From Azophilus sp964572185 (GTDB lineage Bacteria; Pseudomonadota; Gammaproteobacteria; Pseudomonadales; Azotimanducaceae), in contig CAZNFI010000095.1 of the NCBI GenBank assembly GCA_964572185.1, positions 1-11,775 of the forward strand: a stretch of DNA of 11,775 bases, written 5' to 3'. Numbering within the stretch: position 1 is the stretch's first letter; every line of letters begins with the position of its first letter. Positions 8,401 to 11,775 of the stretch are shown here, one piece after another. The position numbers were made by a program, and so were the translations under genes. A model generated the notes under the pieces. The model was not told where the DNA came from. It saw only the letters and a list, made by a program, of their open reading frames with translations, and ran no database searches.

Positions 8401-8888
8401 GCCTTCAGCATTACCGGATAGCCGATCTGTGCCGCGGCTTCGGCCGCCGCCTGCCAATTGGTCAGCGCGGCGCCGCTGCCGGGCACCACCGGGACGTCGA
8501 GCGAAGCAGCCAGTTCGCGCGCCCGCACCTTGTCGCCGAAGAGTCTCAGGGCTTGGGCGCCCGGGCCGATGAAGACGAGGCCGTTTTGGTTGCAGAGCGT
8601 CGCGAACGGCGCGTTCTCCGCGAGGAATCCATAGCCGGGGTGCACGCAATCGCAGCCGGTTTCCACGGCGATGTCGATGAGCGCCTGGGCATCGAGGTAC
8701 GCGCCCACCGGGTTGCCGCCGCTTTCCTCGAGCTCCCGGGATTCTGTCGCAAACCTCGTGTGCAGCGACAGGGCATCGACCGGGGCATGCACAGCAACGG
8801 ACTCGATGCCGAGCGCCGCTGCCGCCCTGGCGATGCGAATGGCGATCTCGCCCCGGTTGGCGATCAATACGCGTTTGAATTCACTCAC
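5463..8888 (-). CDS. Single-chain multidomain acyl-CoA carboxylase (BC-BCCP-CT fusion)
   Basis: A 1141-residue biotin-dependent carboxylase with all three activities in one chain. Biotin carboxylase occupies about 1-450: HPGYGFLAEN at 83-92, the ATP-grasp glycine loop KAAAGGGGRGM at 162-172, and NPRIQVEHTVTE at 295-306. An Ala/Gln/Pro-rich linker leads to a biotinyl domain at about 497-573 with SAMKMES (biotin attachment K537). A full carboxyltransferase at about 590-1141 contains FTSRGGHSDG (686-695), LPGHQGGT (765-772) and DNPGFAVG (986-993). Layout and length match the single-chain long-chain acyl-CoA carboxylase (LCC) type rather than split acetyl-, propionyl- or methylcrotonyl-CoA carboxylases. 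It would use ATP and bicarbonate to carboxylate an acyl-CoA in the cytoplasm; the acyl group is unknown. The GTG start has GGGGAG 6 bases upstream. A hairpin sits in its leader and a DUF488 gene follows in the same unit. The frame is intact. Confidence 0.9.
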   Translation of the reverse strand: MSEFKRVLIANRGEIAIRIARAAAALGIESVAVHAPVDALSLHTRFATESRELEESGGNPVGAYLDAQALIDIAVETGCDCVHPGYGFLAENAPFATLCNQNGLVFIGPGAQALRLFGDKVRARELAASLDVPVVPGSGAALTNWQAAAEAAAQIGYPVMLKAAAGGGGRGMRAVASPDAMRQAFERCRSEAQAAFADPSLLLEKLVPRPRHIEVQILADAQGRVVHLFERDCSVQLRNQKLIETAPAPNLDEAIRDRLHADAVKLTQAAHYTNAGTVEFLVTPETGEHYFIECNPRIQVEHTVTEQVTGIDLVEAQFRIAAGASLQSLGISEQQAIAQPRGYAIQARVTANGAGTISAYKEPSGPGIRVDAAGYLGYAPPPQFDPLLAKVICTSTASASIAAAVQRAGRALDEFHIAGLDTNLPMLRAILDHPDTRQGDARTTLLSENPGIQASVTETTQNGTLALLEQQASGMNRGAAAGARQPAATQPAHPSLTVRDGDRAVACPMSGSILEVHVAEGDAITAGQTLLVISAMKMESEVVAPCSGNLSAAQTLEPGDNVEAGQVVMTIAPAEGERIAATAATAEQSWMPLMDDVAAIKRLARERLQPGSEDPGVVRQRTRGKLTCRERIDLLLDSGSFQEIGSVTGFPSYDEDGNISAFTPSNHVGGWGRIEQRPAVVCADDFTSRGGHSDGAIGAKSTYLDRLSLEMRMPSIRLLDGSSGGGSVASMVPQQKRAGESKAKESEGAIKAGRPRVAGGGGSFLPGHQGGTMFTEQLATVPVVNMLLGSVVGLGAAKAVLGHFSVMVRDIAQLFVAGPPVVSHAMGYDITKEELGGWHIHCRNGSVDNPADTEEEAATIVRRFLSYLPSNTYEAPPIVPPAAGDPPDRRDEELFTLVPRKRTTTFDMRKGIELIADQNSFFEIGPLWGTDQIIGFIRMNGIPMGVVASDSRHVNGGALTADGCSKVTRHLDLCDLFHLPILNLVDNPGFAVGLEHEINGTIRRGGEWMIAFAQVQVPIFTVIVRRSFGVAGNNFATPRSRPSMRVTWPAADVGGIPPEGGIEAAYKRQLAEAKDPAALRNELMARIESARGPLGPLSKFQMEEMIDPRDTRKLVCEWAQIAYRLATQPARLAPRAIQFRP

Positions 8889-8908
8889 TTGTCACTCCCC
8901 GAACACCG

Positions 8909-8929
8909 GCCGCAACGGGTTTTTGCGGC
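8909..8929 (-). promoter_or_regulatory. Hairpin in the carboxylase 5' leader
   Basis: GCCGCAA (8909-8915) and TTGCGGC (8923-8929) form a perfect 7-bp inverted repeat with a 7-base loop. In the carboxylase transcript it ends about 20 bases before the GTG start, just upstream of the GGGGAG ribosome binding site. It could be an RNA structure affecting translation or a protein-binding site. There is no T-tract after it on the coding side, so it is not an obvious intrinsic terminator. Confidence 0.3.
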
Positions 8930-9055
8930 GCATTGCCCAGCGATTAGTCTGTCGGATGCCCCGTGCTGTAAGCAAGTGGCGGGCAGCCGTTGTTCGCCCC
9001 GGCGACCGCATCGCCACACAGATGGTGGAACTGCGACCGTAGACCATTTCATCAC

Positions 9056-9072
9056 CTGAACGTGTCGTTCAG
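9056..9072. promoter_or_regulatory. Operator-like perfect palindrome CTGAACG-TGT-CGTTCAG
   Basis: Seven-base arms in perfect inverted repeat with a 3-base centre lie 96 bases upstream of the oxidoreductase start and about 168 bases upstream of the divergent carboxylase start. Size and symmetry fit the binding site of a dimeric helix-turn-helix repressor, for instance of the TetR family, which often controls fatty-acid and CoA-catabolic genes. No regulator gene lies in the window, so the binder is unknown. One site could control both directions. Confidence 0.45.
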
Positions 9073-9167
9073 ATTTCCCGGACCACCTCTGTCTACTCAA
9101 CACCCGGCGTACGGTGTATCTTCGCGCCGGCATTCCCTGAACCTGCAACAGGAGGCACACGGCAGCA

Positions 9168-10187
9168 TTGGCACGCATAAGAACAGTCCGTTGTCACGAA
9201 ACCAGTGACGACCTCGCCTCTGTCCGGCTCGACGAGATCGAGCTGGCCGATCCGCGACCGGGAGAAGTGCAGGTGCGCACCATGGCCTGCGCCGTCAACT
9301 ACCCGGACCTGATGATGGTTAGAGGCACACACCAGCACAGGCCGCCGCCGCCGTTTGCCCCGGGCAGCGAAGGAGCGGGCGAGATCTCGGCCGTGGGCGC
9401 GGGGGTTTCCCGTTTCAGGGAAGGCGATGCCGTGTCCTTCGGGAGATTCAGCGGCGGATTCGCGGAAGCGCTCAACCTCCCCGCCGACGACGTGGATCCC
9501 ATGCCCCGCAACATGAACTATGCCAAGGCCGCTTCCTACCGCACCGCCTACACCACCGCCTATGTCGGCCTGGTGGTGCGCGGCAATCTGCAGCCCGGAG
9601 AGTGGCTGCTGGTGCACGGTGCAACCGGCGGGGTCGGCCTGGCAGCCGTCGAACTGGGCAAGCACTACGGCGCCCGGGTGATCGGCACCGGCGGCCGCGA
9701 CGACAAGCTCGCGGTGGTGAAATCCCGAGGCGCCGATGCCGTAGTCAACTACACCCTGCCGGACGGCACCCTGGGCGGCTTCCGTCACGAGGTAAAGGAA
9801 ATCACCGGCCAGGGCGGTGCGGACGTGGTCTACGATCCGGTGGGTGGCAGCGTTTTCGACGAGTCCATGCGCTGCATCAACTGGTGCGGGCGCATCCTGT
9901 CCATCGGCTTCGTCAGCGGCCGCTGGCCCGCCGCCCCGGTCAACCTGGTGCTCATCAAGAGCATCTCCGTCATCGGCGTGCGCGCCGGCGAAATCGGGCG
10001 GCGCAGCCCGGCCCTGGGCAAGCGGATACGCGCCGCGGTGGCCGACCTGGCCAATGACGGCGCCATCGACCCCTACGTCTGTGCGGCCTTTCCCCTCGAA
10101 CGCGCGGTGGAGGCGATGCGCATGCTGGAGAACCGTGAGGTGGTGGGCAAGTGCGTGATTACGATGAACGGCTACGAGGTCACTTGA
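9168..10187 (+). CDS. Zinc-free quinone oxidoreductase-like NAD(P)H-dependent reductase (MDR superfamily)
   Basis: A 339-residue member of the medium-chain dehydrogenase/reductase superfamily, quinone oxidoreductase branch. Features: an N-terminal GroES-like half with NYPDLMMVRG at 44-53 and GSEGAGEISAVGAGV at 66-80; a Rossmann half with the nucleotide loop HGATGGVGLAA at 150-160; and ADVVYDPVGG at 218-227. The Cys/His/Glu ligands of zinc alcohol dehydrogenases and the structural-zinc four-cysteine lobe are absent, as in NADPH:quinone and enone/enoyl reductases. It would reduce a quinone, enone or enoyl substrate in the cytoplasm; the sequence does not say which. The start is TTG, with a strong AGGAGG at 9150-9155 but a long 12-base spacing, and no better start lies nearby. 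It is divergent from the carboxylase, and its 3' end overlaps the convergent SnoaL-like gene by 16 bases. Confidence 0.87.
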   Translation: MARIRTVRCHETSDDLASVRLDEIELADPRPGEVQVRTMACAVNYPDLMMVRGTHQHRPPPPFAPGSEGAGEISAVGAGVSRFREGDAVSFGRFSGGFAEALNLPADDVDPMPRNMNYAKAASYRTAYTTAYVGLVVRGNLQPGEWLLVHGATGGVGLAAVELGKHYGARVIGTGGRDDKLAVVKSRGADAVVNYTLPDGTLGGFRHEVKEITGQGGADVVYDPVGGSVFDESMRCINWCGRILSIGFVSGRWPAAPVNLVLIKSISVIGVRAGEIGRRSPALGKRIRAAVADLANDGAIDPYVCAAFPLERAVEAMRMLENREVVGKCVITMNGYEVT

Positions 10188-10627
10188 GGTTTGCAAGGCT
10201 CTGCCGCGTCGGCCGGCAGGTCGTCAAGGGTCGAGTGCATGATGACGATCCAGCGCTCGATAAACCGCCACTCGTTGCCCCGTTTCTGCAGCCTGTCCCG
10301 GTACACGCCACGCAGGTGTATCGGCCGGCGGCGTCTTCGGGAATGGCCATCGGCGTCATAGTAGGTTTCGGCGGTGGCGGTGTTGCCGTCGATCTCGATG
10401 TTCGGCAGGTGGGCCAGGTGGCGTAAGCCGACCACCGGGTCGCGCATCTTCTCGATCCACTTGTGCAGGCCGACGCGGATGGCCTGAGCCCCCGCATTGA
10501 TCGAGCGCCGCCCGAAACGGAGCGTGGCGTCATCCCAGAACATGGCCGCCATGTCCTCGGCGCTGCCGGTATCCACAATGAAGCAGTAGCGGGCGATCAG
10601 GTGCTGTATCTGCTGATGGTCGTTCAT
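10172..10627 (-). CDS. SnoaL-like / NTF2-fold family protein
   Basis: A small 151-residue protein with the pattern of SnoaL-like domains. It has an N-terminal helix IQHLIARYCFIVDTGSAEDM (7-26), then MFWDDATLRFG (29-39), RHLAHLPNIEIDG (69-81), a central strand with ATAETYYDADG (84-94), and a closing strand pair VYRDRLQKRGNEWRFIERW (108-126). Family members include dehydratases, cyclases, isomerases and small subunits of oxygenases; His70, His73 and Asp33 are plausible pocket residues, but function cannot be assigned. A run of five arginines (97-101) in a loop is unusual. The ATG at 10627 lies 24 bases after the monooxygenase stop, preceded by AAGG, so the two are almost certainly cotranscribed, which suggests action on the same substrate. 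Its end overlaps the convergent oxidoreductase gene. Confidence 0.82.
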   Translation of the reverse strand: MNDHQQIQHLIARYCFIVDTGSAEDMAAMFWDDATLRFGRRSINAGAQAIRVGLHKWIEKMRDPVVGLRHLAHLPNIEIDGNTATAETYYDADGHSRRRRRPIHLRGVYRDRLQKRGNEWRFIERWIVIMHSTLDDLPADAAEPCKPQVTS

Positions 10628-10651
10628 TGGCTGGGCCTTGCCTGCCCCGGC

Positions 10652-11775
10652 TCAAGCGCCGAACGCGAAACCTTCGTAGCCCGCATCGACCACCGCCTGG
10701 CATCGCTCCCGGTACAGCAGCTGCCCGCCGGCATACGGCATGATCACCCGCGGCTTGCCGGGAATGTTGGCGCCCACGTACCAGGAGTCCGCCTTGCCCC
10801 ACAGCGTCGGCTCGGACACCTCGACGACATGCTCGCCCCAGGCGTCCTGTGCGGCCTCGGTCGCCTCGATGCGGGTCAGCCCGTTGTTCCGCATGTGCGC
10901 CATGCAATCCATGATCCAGTCGACATGGTGCTCGATGGCCACCGGCATGTTGACCAGTACCGACGGGCTGCCGGGTCCGGTGATGGTGAACAGGTTGGGA
11001 AAGCCGGCAACCTGCAGGCCGAGCAGCGTTTTCGGCCCCTGTTCCCAGGCATCGGCGAGGCGCCTGCCGTTGCGGCCGCGAATGTCCATGCGCAGCAGCG
11101 ACCCGGTCATGGCGTCGAAGCCGGTGGCGTACACCAGCACATCGAGATCGTAGTGGGCATTGGCGGTGCGCAGCCCGGTGGGCGTGATGGCCTGGATGGG
11201 CGCCGTGCGCACATCGACCAGGCTGACGTTGTCCCGGTTGAAGGTGACGTAGTAGTCGGTATCGATCGGCGGTCGCTTCGACAGGTAAGGGTGGTCTTTG
11301 GGGCACAGCAGTTCCGCGGTTTGTGGATCGTTCACGGTGCGGCGGATTCTGCTGCGGATGTACTCGGAGACGATGTCGTTGGCCACAAGATCGGCAAACA
11401 CATCGCGGAAACCGCCCCATACAAATTTGAAGCCGCCTTCCTCCCAGAGTTGATCCAGAATTTTCTGCCGCTCTTCGGAGGAGAAATCGGTGGAATTGCG
11501 TTCAATCCATTGGTACGGAAAACCGCCGTCCGACTGTCGGGTGCGTTCGAAAATGGCCTGATAGTTCTGCTTGATGGCGGCCTGGTCCTTGGCCTTGAAC
11601 GGAGCGTGGCGGGCCGGCACCGTGTAGTTTGGGGTGCGCTGAAAGACGGTCAGGTGGTCCGCCTCGGCGGCGATCACCGGCGTTGCCTGAATGCCGCTCG
11701 AACCGGTGCCGATCATCCCCACGCGCCTGCCGGTGAAATCGACCCGTTCCCTGGGCCAGTGGGCGGTGTGGTAGT
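10652..11775 (-). CDS. Flavin-containing (Baeyer-Villiger-type) monooxygenase, 5' end outside the window
   Basis: The last 373 residues of a class B flavoprotein monooxygenase are visible; the reading frame runs open to the right edge, so roughly 150-200 N-terminal residues (with the FAD-binding GxGxxG) are missing. The first visible residues include HTAHWP, the end of the Baeyer-Villiger fingerprint FxGxxxHTxxWP, followed about 15 residues later by the NADPH Rossmann motif GTGSSG. Counted from the internal GTG at 11722, further landmarks are CPKDHPYLSKRPPIDTDYY (140-158), VYATGFDAMTG (197-207), PNLFTITGPGSP (242-253), and DSWYVGANIPGKPR (312-325). Such enzymes use NADPH and O2 to turn ketones into esters or lactones; some relatives oxidise N or S instead. 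The GTG at 11722 is not a real start, because the motif continues upstream of it. A SnoaL-like gene follows 24 bases downstream. Confidence 0.9.
   Translation of the reverse strand, partial: YHTAHWPRERVDFTGRRVGMIGTGSSGIQATPVIAAEADHLTVFQRTPNYTVPARHAPFKAKDQAAIKQNYQAIFERTRQSDGGFPYQWIERNSTDFSSEERQKILDQLWEEGGFKFVWGGFRDVFADLVANDIVSEYIRSRIRRTVNDPQTAELLCPKDHPYLSKRPPIDTDYYVTFNRDNVSLVDVRTAPIQAITPTGLRTANAHYDLDVLVYATGFDAMTGSLLRMDIRGRNGRRLADAWEQGPKTLLGLQVAGFPNLFTITGPGSPSVLVNMPVAIEHHVDWIMDCMAHMRNNGLTRIEATEAAQDAWGEHVVEVSEPTLWGKADSWYVGANIPGKPRVIMPYAGGQLLYRERCQAVVDAGYEGFAFGA

Larger units (their letters stand above)
8889..9167. promoter_or_regulatory. Divergent promoter region between carboxylase and oxidoreductase genes
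   Basis: This region drives two divergent genes and contains the operator-like palindrome at 9056-9072 and a leader hairpin at 8909-8929. On the minus strand CTTACA and ACTAAT, 18 bases apart (about 8945-8975), make a weak sigma-70-like promoter for the carboxylase. On the plus strand TATCTT (9117-9122) is a possible -10 for the oxidoreductase without a clear -35. These promoter readings are tentative. No gene is seen inside. Confidence 0.35.

Noticed and set aside
11720..11722. GTG codon as the start of the monooxygenase
   Set aside because: The Baeyer-Villiger fingerprint end HTAHWP is encoded in frame upstream of it, so the gene continues past the window edge.
1..11775. CRISPR array, tRNA, insertion sequence or phage elements
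   Set aside because: No regularly spaced repeats, cloverleaf-like segments, transposase or integrase motifs were seen on either strand.

Overview
The window is GC-rich, densely coded DNA with short intergenic gaps and genes on both strands. It looks like chromosome from a Pseudomonadota bacterium, probably a gammaproteobacterium. This placement is an inference from gene content (NhaD-type antiporter, DUF488, single-chain acyl-CoA carboxylase, Baeyer-Villiger-type monooxygenase, SnoaL-like protein), from composition, and from a REP-like GTAGGAA palindrome at the left edge. There are eight complete protein genes and one truncated by the right edge. I see no rRNA, tRNA, CRISPR array, insertion sequence or phage gene.

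Layout from left to right. Bases 1-44 hold a palindromic REP-like repeat. Two genes then run on the plus strand: an SMP-30/gluconolactonase-like protein (179-1033) and an enoyl-CoA hydratase/isomerase-family protein (1139-1972). A minus-strand PLP-dependent cysteine synthase family gene (1969-2946) meets the second of these tail to tail with a 4-base overlap. A 447-base intergenic stretch rich in inverted repeats follows. It leads into a plus-strand nhaD-type Na+/H+ antiporter (3394-4731) whose immediate leader contains two consecutive potential hairpins. Next is a minus-strand unit: a 1141-residue fused acyl-CoA carboxylase (5463-8888) followed, 34 bases downstream, by a DUF488 gene (4793-5428). 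A 279-base divergent promoter region with a perfect 7-3-7 palindrome separates the carboxylase from a plus-strand zinc-free quinone oxidoreductase-like gene (9168-10187). That gene converges, with a 16-base overlap, on a minus-strand pair: a flavin monooxygenase cut by the window edge (10652-11775) and a SnoaL-like/NTF2-fold protein (10172-10627).

How the genes may work together (inference). The flavin monooxygenase, SnoaL-like protein, quinone-oxidoreductase-like reductase, acyl-CoA carboxylase, crotonase and lactonase-like protein are the kinds of enzyme used to take apart ketones, cyclic or terpenoid compounds or unusual fatty acids. A ketone would be oxidised to an ester or lactone, opened by a lactonase, and handled as CoA thioesters. 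The genes lie in several transcription units, so this is a loose catabolic neighbourhood rather than one operon. The cysteine synthase homologue and the antiporter have no evident link to it. I do not see an unmistakably new system. The points most worth following are the structured nhaD leader, the divergent operator-like palindrome, the single-chain carboxylase coupled to DUF488, and a crotonase lacking both classical hydratase glutamates.
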